Assembly: GCA_947475735.1 (NCBI GenBank)
Contig: CANJLQ010000001.1
Location: 124,001-188,000, forward strand
Reading direction: 5' to 3'
DNA from: Caulobacteraceae bacterium
GTDB lineage: Bacteria; Pseudomonadota; Alphaproteobacteria; Caulobacterales; Caulobacteraceae
Length of the DNA stretch: 64,000 bases
The notes under the pieces were generated by a model. The model saw only the letters and a list, made by a program, of their open reading frames with translations. It was not told the origin of the DNA and ran no database searches. A program made the translations under genes and the position numbers. Positions 18,399-27,788 of the stretch are shown here, one piece after another; the first letter of the stretch is position 1; every line of letters starts with the position of its first letter.

Positions 18399-18983
18399 TC
18401 ACATCCCTGACAATCGGGCATCCAGCCGTTCGCGCACGGCGGGCCAGTCGTCCGCGACGATGGCATACAGCGCGGTATCGCGCACCCTGCCCGTCCAGGT
18501 GATCTTGTGCGATCGCAGCCGCCCCTCGAAGGAAGCGCCCAGCTTCTGGATCGCCGCCTGGCTGCGGGGGTTCAGGACGTCGGTGAGAATTTCGACCCGC
18601 ACGGCGCCAGCGTCGAACGCATGTCCCAGAAGCAGGCGCTTGCAGGCCGGATTGACCACGCCTCCCCTCGCATCGGGTCGATAGAAGGTCGCGCCCAGCT
18701 CGCACCGCCGATGTTCGGGGCGGATTTCGTAGAGACTGGTCGTCCCGACCAGCGCGCCGTCCGCAAGCCGCCGAACGGCATAGGCGACACGCGATCCCGC
18801 GATCGTTTGAGCGAGCGCCGCCGCCCACCAGGCCTCGAAATGGTCGCCGTGACCGGTTCCGGCCATCGTCGCCCAAGCCTCGGGGTCGACGTTCAGGGCG
18901 GTGGCCAGTTCTTCCTTGAGAGCCGGTGCGCAGGGCTCCAGACGAACCCACCTGTTCTCCAAAACGACTGGCGAGATGATCAC
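18399..18983 (-). CDS. GNAT-family N-acetyltransferase
   Basis: The 194-residue protein resembles the RimJ/RimL-like acetyltransferase group: opening [16 protein letters not shown], central [50 protein letters not shown] covering the acetyl-CoA region, then [27 protein letters not shown]. The substrate could be a protein N-terminus or a small amine. The GTG start at 18983 overlaps the aroB stop by 4 nt (GTGA), so it is translationally coupled to aroB. It has no known role in the shikimate pathway. Confidence 0.85.
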   Translation of the reverse strand: MIISPVVLENRWVRLEPCAPALKEELATALNVDPEAWATMAGTGHGDHFEAWWAAALAQTIAGSRVAYAVRRLADGALVGTTSLYEIRPEHRRCELGATFYRPDARGGVVNPACKRLLLGHAFDAGAVRVEILTDVLNPRSQAAIQKLGASFEGRLRSHKITWTGRVRDTALYAIVADDWPAVRERLDARLSGM

Positions 18984-20083
18984 ACCGCGCCTTCCTCGCG
19001 CAGAAAGGCGAGCACCGTCTCCGGCCCCTCGGTCTTGGACACGAACGCCGAGCCGATGCCCCGCGCCAGGATCAGTGTCAGGCCTCCGCCTTCCGCCTTC
19101 TTGTCTCCGGCCATACGGGCCAGCAGCGCCTCGGCCGCGAACGCGCCCGCCTGCTCCAGTCGCGTGGGCAAGCCGGCGGCTCCGACCACAGCTTCGACCC
19201 GACGGGCTTCGGCCTCGGCGCACAGGCCTTGCCGGGCGGAGTAGCGGAAGGCCATGCAGCATCCCAAAGCCACCGCTTCCCCATGAGCCAGGGCCGCCTC
19301 CTCGAACCCCAGCTCAGCCTCGATCGCGTGACCGAAGGTGTGCCCCAGGTTCAGCAAGGCGCGCCGGCCCGCCTCCTTCTCGTCCTCACCGACGATGGCG
19401 GCCTTGATCTCGACCGAGCGAACCACGGCCTGCTCCAGCGCCGCGGGATCGCCCAATGCTCCGGCCGCTCCGTCGCCCGCCAGCCAGTCGAAGAAGCCGG
19501 GATCGCAGATCAGGCCGTGCTTCAGCACCTCGGCCCAGCCCGACCGCAGCTGTCGCGCGGGCAGGGTCGACAACACATCGATGTCGGCCAGCACCAGGCG
19601 TGGCTGATGGAACGCCCCGATCAGATTCTTGCCGCGAGGCGTGTCGATCGCGGTCTTTCCGCCGACGGACGAATCGACCTGGGCCAGCAGCGTCGTGGGC
19701 ACCTGGATGAAGTCGATGCCCCGCATGTACAGCGCCGCCGCCAGCCCCGCGAGATCGCCGACGACACCGCCGCCCAGAGCGACGATGACATCCTTCCGGT
19801 CCAACCCCGTGGCCAGAAGCCGGTCCATCAACCGCTCCAGCTCTCCAAAGGATTTGGACGCCTCGCCGGGGGGAACGGTGATCATATCGCTCCGGACCCC
19901 CGCGGCGGTCAGCGATGCGGTCAGGGCCGGGCCATGCAGGGCGGCGACCGTCTCGTCGCTGACGATCACCGTGCGGCCCCGCGCGAACGGCACGATCCGG
20001 GCACCGGCATCGGCCACAAGTCCCCGGCCGACCAGCACCTCATACGCCTGGAACGATCCGCCTCCGACCGACACAGTGTTCAC
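18980..20083 (-). CDS. aroB: 3-dehydroquinate synthase
   Basis: The 367-residue enzyme converts DAHP to 3-dehydroquinate, the second shikimate-pathway step, using NAD and a divalent metal. Motifs include [46 protein letters not shown] and [14 protein letters not shown] with metal-ligand His residues. It is translationally coupled to aroK (4-nt overlap upstream) and to the GNAT gene (4-nt overlap downstream). Length is standard. Confidence 0.97.
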   Translation of the reverse strand: MNTVSVGGGSFQAYEVLVGRGLVADAGARIVPFARGRTVIVSDETVAALHGPALTASLTAAGVRSDMITVPPGEASKSFGELERLMDRLLATGLDRKDVIVALGGGVVGDLAGLAAALYMRGIDFIQVPTTLLAQVDSSVGGKTAIDTPRGKNLIGAFHQPRLVLADIDVLSTLPARQLRSGWAEVLKHGLICDPGFFDWLAGDGAAGALGDPAALEQAVVRSVEIKAAIVGEDEKEAGRRALLNLGHTFGHAIEAELGFEEAALAHGEAVALGCCMAFRYSARQGLCAEAEARRVEAVVGAAGLPTRLEQAGAFAAEALLARMAGDKKAEGGGLTLILARGIGSAFVSKTEGPETVLAFLREEGAV

Positions 20084-20658
20084 GTCGTCGTCTCCCGGGC
20101 CCAGTGCGCCGCAAGCGCGGTCAGGATCGCATCGACGGCCTGGGCATGGGCGCCGGCGCCGACATCGACCGTCACGTCGGCCGTCTCGGCATAGATCGGA
20201 TAACGGACCTCGGCCATGGCAGAGAGGGCTGCCAGCGGGTCCTTGCCGCGCAGCAGGGGCCGGGTGTCGCGCCGTTGAACGCGTGCGGCCACGACCGGCA
20301 GATCGGCCCGCAGCCAGACCGTGGTGGCGCGCTCCTTCATCAGGGACCGTGTGCCGGGATTGAGGACGGCGCCCCCGCCGGTAGCCAGAACGATCGGCGG
20401 GCCGTCCAGCAGACGCCGCATGACCCGGGCCTCCCCGGCCCGAAACTCCGCCTCCCCCAGCTGGCTGAAGATGTCGGAGACGGTCATGCGGGCGGCGGAC
20501 TCGATCGCCTCGTCCCCATCGACGAAGGGCAGGCCGATCCGGTGGGCCAGGCGGCGGCCGACGGTCGATTTGCCCACGCCCATCAGCCCGACGAGGGCTA
20601 TGGTGCGGTTCGGGCGCAGAGTCGCAGGGCCTGCGGCGGAGGAGGCCCGGCCGCTCAT
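20080..20658 (-). CDS. aroK: Shikimate kinase
   Basis: The 192-residue product phosphorylates shikimate at O3. It has Walker [16 protein letters not shown], the substrate-binding DGDEAIE and ATGGGAV motifs, and the LID segment RRDTRPLL. A non-conserved N-terminal extension of about 15 residues precedes the core, so a later start is possible. First gene of the aroK-aroB-GNAT-Tat protein operon. It diverges from xerD with only 92 nt between starts. Confidence 0.95.
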   Translation of the reverse strand: MSGRASSAAGPATLRPNRTIALVGLMGVGKSTVGRRLAHRIGLPFVDGDEAIESAARMTVSDIFSQLGEAEFRAGEARVMRRLLDGPPIVLATGGGAVLNPGTRSLMKERATTVWLRADLPVVAARVQRRDTRPLLRGKDPLAALSAMAEVRYPIYAETADVTVDVGAGAHAQAVDAILTALAAHWARETTT

Positions 20659-20750
20659 GCGCGGCCTCGACGGCGATGGAATACGGTGCAGGCCATGGTG
20701 GCTTCAGTCTCTACACCAAGCGGGGTCGCTCACCAGCGCCAGACGCGCCC

Positions 20751-21653
20751 ATGACGACGCCCCAGGTCGAGGCCTTCCTGGAGATGATGGCGGTCGAGCG
20801 TGACGCTTCGCCCCACACCCTGTCCGCCTATGCCCGCGATCTGGCGGATGCCGAGGATGGCCTGGGCCCGGGTGGCCTGATGGCGGCGGACGAAGCGGCG
20901 ATCGAGGCATGGTTCGGTGGACTGGCGAAACGGGGATTGTCCGCCTCGACCGCTGCCCGCCGGCGCTCGGCGGTGCGACAGTTCTATCGGTTCTGTCTCG
21001 GCGAGGGCTGGAGGGCCGATGATCCGTCTCGACGGCTGGAGGCCCCGAAACAAGGCCGCCCCCTGCCCCGCACCCTGACCCGCGAAGAGGTCGAGCAGTT
21101 GCTGGGCGCTGCGGCCGCCGGCGACGGCCGGGGGGGTCTGCGGCTGATCACTCTGGTTGAGCTGGCCTATGCCTCGGGCCTGCGCGTCTCCGAGCTTCTG
21201 GCGCTTCGCGTCGAGGCCGTGCATCGCGATCCCGCCTATCTGATCGTGCGGGGCAAGGGCGGCAAGGAGCGGCTGGCCCCGCTGAACGCCTCGGCGCGTG
21301 AAGCCGTCAAGGCTTGGCTGATCGCCCGCGATGCCGCCCGAACACCCAGGAGCCCTGACAGTCCGTGGCTGTTCCCGTCCAACGCCGCCTCGGGTCATCT
21401 GACGCCCCGCCGGTTCGCCCAGTTGCTCGATCAGGCCGCGATCGACGCCGGGATCGATCCGGCGCGGGTCAGCCCCCACGTCCTGCGTCACGCCTTCGCG
21501 ACCCATCTGCTGGAGGGCGGCGCCGACCTTCGGGTGGTCCAGACCCTGCTCGGCCACGCCGACATCGCCACGACCCAGATCTATACTCACGTGGCCACCG
21601 ATCGACTGAGCCAGGTCGTGAACCGGCACCATCCCTTGGCGAGCGAGGACTGA
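20751..21653 (+). CDS. xerD: Site-specific tyrosine recombinase XerD
   Basis: The 300-residue protein is a Xer recombinase acting at dif to resolve chromosome dimers at cell division. The N-terminal SAM-like core-binding domain (FLEMMAVERDASPHTLSAYARDL) is followed by the catalytic domain with Arg145 (ASGLRVSELL), Lys172 region (VRGKGGKE), His243 and Arg246 (HVLRHAFATHLL), His269 (LLGHADIATTQ) and nucleophile Tyr278 (IYTHV). All catalytic residues are intact. Its position next to accA and aroKB is housekeeping, not a mobile element. The XerD rather than XerC assignment is by overall resemblance. Confidence 0.93.
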   Translation: MTTPQVEAFLEMMAVERDASPHTLSAYARDLADAEDGLGPGGLMAADEAAIEAWFGGLAKRGLSASTAARRRSAVRQFYRFCLGEGWRADDPSRRLEAPKQGRPLPRTLTREEVEQLLGAAAAGDGRGGLRLITLVELAYASGLRVSELLALRVEAVHRDPAYLIVRGKGGKERLAPLNASAREAVKAWLIARDAARTPRSPDSPWLFPSNAASGHLTPRRFAQLLDQAAIDAGIDPARVSPHVLRHAFATHLLEGGADLRVVQTLLGHADIATTQIYTHVATDRLSQVVNRHHPLASED

Positions 21654-21738
21654 ACGCCCGCTTGCTCCCCGCCGCCGCCGCGACTAGGTTCCGCCGCCTT
21701 GTGACAGGGCCGCTTCGCCCGCCCCTCCCGGACGCCTG

Positions 21739-22689
21739 ATGGCCACCCATTATCTCGAGTTCGAAAAGCCGATCGCCGATCTGGAGGCCAAGATCGAGGA
21801 GCTGGGCCTGCTGTCGGCCACCTCCGGCTCCTTCGAGGCCGAGATCGAGGGTCTGCGGCGCAAGGCCGAACAGCTCCGCAAGAAGACCTACGCCGAGCTC
21901 GACCCCTGGAAGAAGACCCAGGTCGCCCGCCATCCCGAGCGGCCGCATTTCATCGACTATCTGGCGGGCCTGTTCACCGACTTCACCGAGCTGCACGGCG
22001 ACCGCCAGTTCGGGGACGACCAGGCGATCCTGGGCGGCCTCGCCCGCTTTCGCGGTCAGCCGGTGGTGGTCATGGGCCACGAGAAAGGCCACGACACCGC
22101 CACCCGCCTGACCCACAACTTCGGCATGGCCAGGCCCGAGGGCTATCGCAAGGCGGTCAGGCTGATGGATCTGGCCGAACGCTTCGGACTGCCGGTTCTG
22201 ACCTTCGTGGATACGGCCGGTGCCTATCCCGGTCTAGGTGCCGAAGAGCGCGGGCAGGCGGAGGCCATCGCCCGCTCGACCGAGCGCGGCCTGACGCTGG
22301 GCACCCCGATGATCGCCACGGTCACGGGCGAAGGCGGATCCGGCGGCGCGATCGCCCTGGCCGCCGCCAACCGCGTGCTGATGCTGGAGCATTCCATCTA
22401 TTCGGTGATTTCTCCCGAGGGCGCGGCCGGCATTCTGTGGCGCGACGGGGGCCGGGCGCGCGACGCCGCCAACGCCATGAAGATCACCGGCCCGGACCTG
22501 ATGGCCATGAAGATCGTCGACCGGGTCATCCCGGAGCCCGTTGGTGGAGCGCATGCCGATCCGCAGGCCGCGATCGCGGCGGTCGGCGATGCCGTCTGGC
22601 AGGAACTGAGCGCCCTGACGCCGCTGACCGCGATGCAGCTGCGTGCCCAGCGCGCGGACCGCTTCTACGCGATAGGTCGCGCCACTTAA
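21739..22689 (+). CDS. accA: Acetyl-CoA carboxylase carboxyltransferase subunit alpha
   Basis: The 316-residue subunit, with AccD, transfers the carboxyl group from biotin to acetyl-CoA in the first step of fatty acid synthesis. Family segments are YLEFEKPIADLEAKIEEL at the N-terminus, RPHFIDYLAGLFTDFTELHGDRQFGDD, and GEGGSGGAIALAAANRVLMLEHSIYSVISPEGAAGILWRD. Length is standard. accD is not in the window. Confidence 0.97.
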   Translation: MATHYLEFEKPIADLEAKIEELGLLSATSGSFEAEIEGLRRKAEQLRKKTYAELDPWKKTQVARHPERPHFIDYLAGLFTDFTELHGDRQFGDDQAILGGLARFRGQPVVVMGHEKGHDTATRLTHNFGMARPEGYRKAVRLMDLAERFGLPVLTFVDTAGAYPGLGAEERGQAEAIARSTERGLTLGTPMIATVTGEGGSGGAIALAAANRVLMLEHSIYSVISPEGAAGILWRDGGRARDAANAMKITGPDLMAMKIVDRVIPEPVGGAHADPQAAIAAVGDAVWQELSALTPLTAMQLRAQRADRFYAIGRAT

Positions 22690-22771
22690 GACGCATGCGG
22701 CGTCCTGTCGCACTCGAGACGCGAAACCCTCGGCTGCTCTCTGGCGATCCCTAAAAGGGGAGGGCCGTCGC

Positions 22772-23713
22772 GTGTCAGGGGCAATTTCAGAACAGGCATC
22801 TTCAGAACAGGCATCGCCGAAGGGCTGGGGGCGGTCCGCCGCAGCCCATCCTTCGTACTCGGAGTTCTTCCAGGCGTCGGCCTACGCACGGTTCGAGCAC
22901 GAGACTCGCGCGACCGGGTCGCTCGGGGTTCAGCTCATGCGCGTTCGCCAGGACGGCCATGCGCTGACAGACAGCGCGACGCCGGACCTGCTGATCGGCA
23001 TCCGCCGAAAGGTGACGGCCGCGCCGGCCCGCTACAACCTCGGCGACAAATGGATCGACATCCCGACGGACCGACCCCACACGGTCGCGGCGCCACCGCT
23101 GACGGATGTGGATTATCGGATCGACGGGCCCAGTGAGCTGATCATCGTCGCGGCCCCGGCGCATCGCCTCGCGGGCGCTGTCGACAGTCCGGCTTTGATC
23201 GAAAGGCTGGCTCCGGTTTACGAGACGCCCTTTCACGACCCCCTGTTCGAGGCTTTGGGCGCACGAGCCTGGACGGAGGCCGGGCGCGCCGACGGTCTGT
23301 TCGTCGACAGCGCCGCCGTGGCGATGCTGTCGATCCTGCTGTCCGCCGCGGACGCCCGACGTCGGACCTCGCCTCGATTGGCCCCACCGACGGACCTGCG
23401 CTTCGGTCGGGTGATCGACTACATCGAAGCCCACCTGGCCGAGGACCTGTCGCTGACCGATCTCGCGGCCGTCGCCTGTCTCTCGCCCTTTCATTTCACC
23501 CGCGCCTTCAAGGCTCGACACGGCGTCAGCCCGGTGCGGTTCGTCCAGCGCCGTCGCGTGGAGAGGGCGATGCGCCTCCTCTCCGAACCCGGGAGCAGGC
23601 TCGTCGAGATCGCGCATCAGTGCGGTTTCGCCGACCAGGCCCATTTCACCACCGCGTTCCGGCGGGTCAACGGCATGGCACCAGGCGCCTGGCGTGCAGC
23701 CCGGCTCCGTTGA
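22772..23713 (+). CDS. AraC-family transcriptional regulator
   Basis: The 313-residue protein has a C-terminal AraC DNA-binding domain with two helix-turn-helix units: DYIEAHLAEDLSLTDLAAVACLSPFHFTRAFKARHGVSPVRFVQRRRVERAMRLL and IAHQCGFADQAHFTTAFRRVNGMAPGAWRAARL. The N-terminal ~190 residues match no ligand domain I recognise. A GTG start at 22772 follows the ribosome-binding site AGGGGAGGG. A 15-bp tandem duplication near the 5' end gives a repeated SEQAS. Target genes are unknown; the neighbours are not obviously regulated by it. Confidence 0.9.
   Translation: MSGAISEQASSEQASPKGWGRSAAAHPSYSEFFQASAYARFEHETRATGSLGVQLMRVRQDGHALTDSATPDLLIGIRRKVTAAPARYNLGDKWIDIPTDRPHTVAAPPLTDVDYRIDGPSELIIVAAPAHRLAGAVDSPALIERLAPVYETPFHDPLFEALGARAWTEAGRADGLFVDSAAVAMLSILLSAADARRRTSPRLAPPTDLRFGRVIDYIEAHLAEDLSLTDLAAVACLSPFHFTRAFKARHGVSPVRFVQRRRVERAMRLLSEPGSRLVEIAHQCGFADQAHFTTAFRRVNGMAPGAWRAARLR
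22786..22815 (+). repeat. 15-bp perfect tandem duplication
   Basis: TTCAGAACAGGCATC occurs at 22786-22800 and again at 22801-22815 inside the start of the AraC-family gene. Being a multiple of three it keeps the frame and duplicates five residues. Confidence 0.9.
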
Positions 23714-23769
23714 GGCGGCAGGCTGCGAAGACCGCTTCCGTCACACCGGCGAGGGGCGAACATGCCGCC

Positions 23770-25629
23770 CTAAACGGTCACAGTATCCGCCGGCGTGCGC
23801 GCGCCGCGCGTCTGTTTGCGCCAAAGGGCCGCGTATTCACCTCCGACCCGGGCCACCAGTTCGTGGTGCGCGCCCCGCTCGATGATGCGCCCGGCCTTCA
23901 GCACCAGGATCTGATCCGCGTCGGCGATGGTGGACAGGCGGTGAGCGACAACCAGGGTGGTTCGGCCCGCCTTCGCCTTGCGCAGGGTCTTCTGGATCGC
24001 CGCCTCGGTCCGGCTATCCAGGGCGCTGGTCGCCTCGTCCAGGATCAGGATGCAGGGGTCGGCCAGCAGGGCGCGAGCAATGCCGACCCTCTGACGCTCG
24101 CCGCCCGACAGCTTCAGGCCGCGCTCTCCGACCTTGGTCTCCATGCCCTCGGGCAGGCCACGGATGAAGTTGGCCAGTTCCGCCGCCTCGGCGGCCGCCC
24201 AGATGGTCGCCTCGTCGGCATCGGGGCGGGCGAAGGCGATGTTGACCCGCAGGGAGTCGTTGAACAGGGCCACGTCCTGGGGCACCAGGGCGACAGCCTG
24301 ACGGAGCGAGGCCTGCGTCACCGACCGGGCATCGACGCCCTCGATCATGACGCGGCCGTCCTGAGGATCGAGCAAACGCAGCGCCAGCTTGACGATCGTC
24401 GATTTGCCCGATCCGGACGGCCCGACCAAGGCCGTCGTCGTGCCTGGGGCGACGTCGAAGGACACGTCCTCCAGCCCGCTCGATCGAGCGTCGTGGCGAT
24501 AGGACACGTCCTCAAAAGTCAGGGACGCCCCCCGATGATCCGTTGATCGCGGCAGTTCCGCAGCGCCAGGCGCGTCGGCCACCAGCGGGCTCTGGCGGGT
24601 CACCTTCAGCATCTCCTCCATGTCGATGAAGGACTGGCGGATCTCGCGGTAGGCGAAGCCCAGGATGTTCAGCGGGGCGTAGAGCGAGATCAGGATCAGC
24701 ACCGCCGCCGTGACGTCGCCCGGGCCCATCCGTCCGGCGGCCGCCTCGAACCCCGCCATGACCGCCATCACGCCCAGCCCGATGTTCATGATCAGGGCCT
24801 GGACGCCGTTCAGCAGGGCCAGGGAGCTGTTGGCTTTCAGCGCCGCCGCGCCATAGACGCCGAGCGCCCGGTCGTAGCCGTCCGCCGCGCGCGCCTCGGC
24901 CCCGAAAGACTTTACCGTCTCGTAGTTCAGCAGGGCATCGACCGCCTGTCCCGCAGCCTCGGTATCGGCCGTGTTCATTGTTCGGCGATGCTCGATCCGC
25001 CAGTTCGAGATCGAGAAGGTCAGGACGGCGTAGACGATCACCACCACGACCGCGACGGCCGCGAACCGCCAGTCATAGGCCCCGCCGAGCACGCCGGCGG
25101 CCAGGATCAGTTCCAGCCCCGTCGGAACAAGGTTGAACGCCAGGATCCGCAGCAGGAAATCGACGGAGCGCGCGCCACGATCGACAGTTCGCGACAGGGC
25201 CCCGGACCGCTTGGTCTGGTGGAAATCGAGCGAGAGGTTCAGCGCGTGGGCGAAGGTCTCCGCCGCCGCGCGCCGCTGGGCGGCCTGGCGCACCGGCGCG
25301 AACACCACGTCGGACAGCTGAGGCGCAGCGCTGGACAGGAACCGCACGACCGCCCAGCCGACCGCGAACCCTGCGAACCCCATGCCGATGGCCACGCCGG
25401 CCGGCTGATCCGCCGCCAGATGATTGACGGCGGCCCCCAGCACCAGCGGAGCCATGACGCCCAATCCCTTGCCGGCGATCGTCATGAGGACGGCGACGAT
25501 CAGGCGAAGCTTGAGCTGCGGGGCCTGGGACCGGCCGACCAGCCGGATCAGGTCCATCAGGGCAGGGATGGTCTTCGGATCGACCGGCGGTTCCGCGACG
25601 GCTCCGGCCGCCTGCGCTTTCGCCTCCAT
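23770..25629 (-). CDS. ABC transporter, fused permease-ATPase (ABCB/Atm1-like)
   Basis: The 619-residue half-transporter has an N-terminal six-helix ABC type-1 exporter domain (residues ~35-330) and a C-terminal ATPase with Walker A GPSGSGKSTIVK, Q-loop LVPQDVALFN, signature LSGGERQRVGIARALLADP, Walker B ILILDEATSALD and switch His VVAHRLSTI. It resembles the Atm1/HMT1 group that exports glutathione- or sulfur-linked compounds or heavy-metal conjugates. The start at 25629 (MEAKAQ) follows a very strong GAGGGGGG ribosome-binding site, favoured over the ATG at 25668. A dimer is expected in the inner membrane. Confidence 0.92.
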   Translation of the reverse strand: MEAKAQAAGAVAEPPVDPKTIPALMDLIRLVGRSQAPQLKLRLIVAVLMTIAGKGLGVMAPLVLGAAVNHLAADQPAGVAIGMGFAGFAVGWAVVRFLSSAAPQLSDVVFAPVRQAAQRRAAAETFAHALNLSLDFHQTKRSGALSRTVDRGARSVDFLLRILAFNLVPTGLELILAAGVLGGAYDWRFAAVAVVVVIVYAVLTFSISNWRIEHRRTMNTADTEAAGQAVDALLNYETVKSFGAEARAADGYDRALGVYGAAALKANSSLALLNGVQALIMNIGLGVMAVMAGFEAAAGRMGPGDVTAAVLILISLYAPLNILGFAYREIRQSFIDMEEMLKVTRQSPLVADAPGAAELPRSTDHRGASLTFEDVSYRHDARSSGLEDVSFDVAPGTTTALVGPSGSGKSTIVKLALRLLDPQDGRVMIEGVDARSVTQASLRQAVALVPQDVALFNDSLRVNIAFARPDADEATIWAAAEAAELANFIRGLPEGMETKVGERGLKLSGGERQRVGIARALLADPCILILDEATSALDSRTEAAIQKTLRKAKAGRTTLVVAHRLSTIADADQILVLKAGRIIERGAHHELVARVGGEYAALWRKQTRGARTPADTVTV

Positions 25630-25711
25630 CGACCCCCCTCGCCTGCCCGCCCGTTCGCCTCTCGCCATGGCCCTGATATGGCGTGTGTCGCCCCCGCGCG
25701 AAAGGCGCGTC

Positions 25712-26728
25712 TCAATCCAGAGCGGCGATGGCCTCCAGCAGCTCGTCGACCGCTTCCACCGTCGTGGCCCACGAGCAGACGAACCGCACCGAGCCGTCGT
25801 CGAAACGGTAGCAGGCCCAACCCGCCACGTTGAGCGCCTGGTAGGCCTTGGCGGGCATCCGGACGAAGACGGCGTTGGCCTCGACGGGATGGGCCAAGAT
25901 GAAGGGCGAGCGCGTGGCGATGCCTTCGGCGAGCCGCCGCGCCATCAGATTGGCATGGGCGGCCCCGTCCTCCCAGGCGTTGGTCTCCAGCATGCCGAGG
26001 AAGGGCGCCGCCAGATAGCGGGCCTTGGACGCCTGCTGCCCGGCCTGTTTCAGCCGGTTGTCAATCCGGCGGGCCAGGGACTTGTCGAACATGACGATGG
26101 CCTCGGTGCACAGGCCGCCGGCCTTGGCTCCGCCGAACACCAGGACGTCCACGCCCAACCGCGCGATTTGGGTCAGGTCGAATCCGGCCGCAGCGGCATT
26201 CGCCAGCCGCGCACCATCCAGATGGACGCCATAACCCTTTGCCTTCACCGGCTCGATCAGATGCCGCAGTTCCTCGGTTGTGTAGACCGTTCCGTATTCG
26301 GTCGACTGTGTGAGGCTCAGCGCCGCGGGCGGCTGGCGGTGGCCGACCTCGGGTTCCTCCAGGGCGGCGTTCAGGGCCCGAGCGTCGATCTTGCCGGAGA
26401 AGCCCGGCAGGCCGATCAGCCCGATGCCCTGTCCGAAGAAGCCGGGCGCGCCCGTTTCATCCGTGCAGACGTGGGCGGCGTGGTGCGCCAGCACCGCCTC
26501 GTGCGGCCAGGCCAGCATCGACAGGGCGATGGCGTTGGCCGCTGTGCCCGAGAAGACGAAGCGGATCTCGGCGTCGGCGTCCAGACGCTGGCGGATCAGG
26601 TCGGCGGCCCTGGCGGTAACGTCGTCGGCCCCATAGGCGCGCGCATAGTCCGCATTGGCGTCGATCAGGCCCTGAAGGGCGGCCGGGGCCATGCCGGCGG
26701 TGTTGTCGGAACCAAAGTCGTAACGCAT
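25712..26728 (-). CDS. ltaE: Low-specificity L-threonine aldolase family enzyme
   Basis: The 338-residue PLP enzyme of the beta-eliminating lyase/threonine aldolase fold splits L-threonine or allo-threonine into glycine and acetaldehyde. Features are the N-terminal DFGSDNTAGM, the IRFVFSGTAANAIAL segment, HLDGARLANAAAAG for PLP contacts, and VDVLVFGGAKAGGL with the cofactor-binding Lys. The start is ATG 26728. It begins 5 nt after the mscS stop, so the two are probably cotranscribed. Confidence 0.88.
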   Translation of the reverse strand: MRYDFGSDNTAGMAPAALQGLIDANADYARAYGADDVTARAADLIRQRLDADAEIRFVFSGTAANAIALSMLAWPHEAVLAHHAAHVCTDETGAPGFFGQGIGLIGLPGFSGKIDARALNAALEEPEVGHRQPPAALSLTQSTEYGTVYTTEELRHLIEPVKAKGYGVHLDGARLANAAAAGFDLTQIARLGVDVLVFGGAKAGGLCTEAIVMFDKSLARRIDNRLKQAGQQASKARYLAAPFLGMLETNAWEDGAAHANLMARRLAEGIATRSPFILAHPVEANAVFVRMPAKAYQALNVAGWACYRFDDGSVRFVCSWATTVEAVDELLEAIAALD

Positions 26729-26733
26729 CGCGA

Positions 26734-27720
26734 TCAGGCCTCGTTCTGGTCGCCGTCGCGGCCGCTCTCGAACCCGGCGCTGCTGGGATTCGCGCGTCGA
26801 CGCAAACGCACCCCGTCGTTTGGCGCGATGATCCGGTCGTCCTCGTCGCCGTAGGGAACGGCGACCTGATGCGGGAACGGGATTTCTATGCCGGCCGCAT
26901 CCAGAGCTTCTTTCGCCGCCTGGAAGACGTCGGCGCGGGTTTGCCAATAGTCCTCGGACTTGCACCAGGCGGCCAGCGTCATCTCGACCGAACTGTCCAG
27001 CAAGTTGGTCACCCCGGCCCAGGGCTCGGGGTCGGCCAGGACCTTCTCGTGGCCCGCGGCGGCCCGAACCAGCGCCTCCTTGGCGTCGTTCAGGTTTTCG
27101 CCGTAACCCACGCCGATCTTCAGCTCCATTCGCCGCGTCCGCTGGCCGGACAGATTCAGGATAAAGTCGCCGAAGACCTTGCCGTTCGGGGCCATGATCT
27201 TGACGTTGTTGGCGTCGGCGATCTGGGTGAAGAACAGGTCCAACCGCTGCACCTTGCCCACATTGCCGCCAATGTTGACCAGATCGCCGACGCGGTAGGG
27301 GCGCAGGATCAGAAGCATGACGCCCGCCGCCACATTCGACAGGGTGCCCTGCAAGGCCAGCCCCACAGCCAGCGAGGCAGCCCCGAGCACCGCGATGATC
27401 GAAGTCGTCTGGACGCCCAGCCTTTGCAGGACGGCGATGAAGCCGATCAGAAAGACGAGGACCCGCACCACCTGCACGGCGAAGCTGAGGACAGTTGGGT
27501 CGTGGCGGAACCCCCGCATGCGGCCCAGGCCGTTGCGGGTCGCGCGCGCGGCCCACCTCGCGGCGATGACCGTGGCGACCAGAATGACCAGGGCCAGCGC
27601 CATATTGACCGCGAAGTCTCCGGCGACCTGGGTCAGCTTGGCGATCATGGCCGTGTCGACGGCGGCCGCCTGTCCGCTCGTGGATACGAGCGCGGCCAGG
27701 GCTGTTTCAGGAGACGGCAT
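26734..27720 (-). CDS. Small-conductance mechanosensitive channel, MscS family
   Basis: The 328-residue membrane protein has three N-terminal helices, with the pore-lining TM3 region (AVLGAASLAVGLALQGTLSNVAAGVMLLILRPYRVGD) closely following the MscS pattern, then a cytoplasmic beta domain (VGDLVNIGGNVGKVQRLDLFFTQIADANNVKIMAPNGKV) and a C-terminal alpha/beta domain. It should open under membrane tension to release solutes on osmotic downshock. The C-terminus has an Arg-rich tail of low conservation. First gene of a two-gene unit with ltaE. Confidence 0.93.
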   Translation of the reverse strand: MPSPETALAALVSTSGQAAAVDTAMIAKLTQVAGDFAVNMALALVILVATVIAARWAARATRNGLGRMRGFRHDPTVLSFAVQVVRVLVFLIGFIAVLQRLGVQTTSIIAVLGAASLAVGLALQGTLSNVAAGVMLLILRPYRVGDLVNIGGNVGKVQRLDLFFTQIADANNVKIMAPNGKVFGDFILNLSGQRTRRMELKIGVGYGENLNDAKEALVRAAAGHEKVLADPEPWAGVTNLLDSSVEMTLAAWCKSEDYWQTRADVFQAAKEALDAAGIEIPFPHQVAVPYGDEDDRIIAPNDGVRLRRRANPSSAGFESGRDGDQNEA

Positions 27721-27788
27721 CGGGAGGGTCTAACGCCTGAGGCACGGAATGGAACCCCCCCGCTGGACGCGTCAGCATGGTCGGGTCG

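Noticed and set aside
20751..21653. Integrase of a mobile element
   Set aside because: Length, catalytic layout and housekeeping neighbours (aroK, accA) indicate chromosomal XerD; no att-like repeats seen next to the tRNA or this gene.
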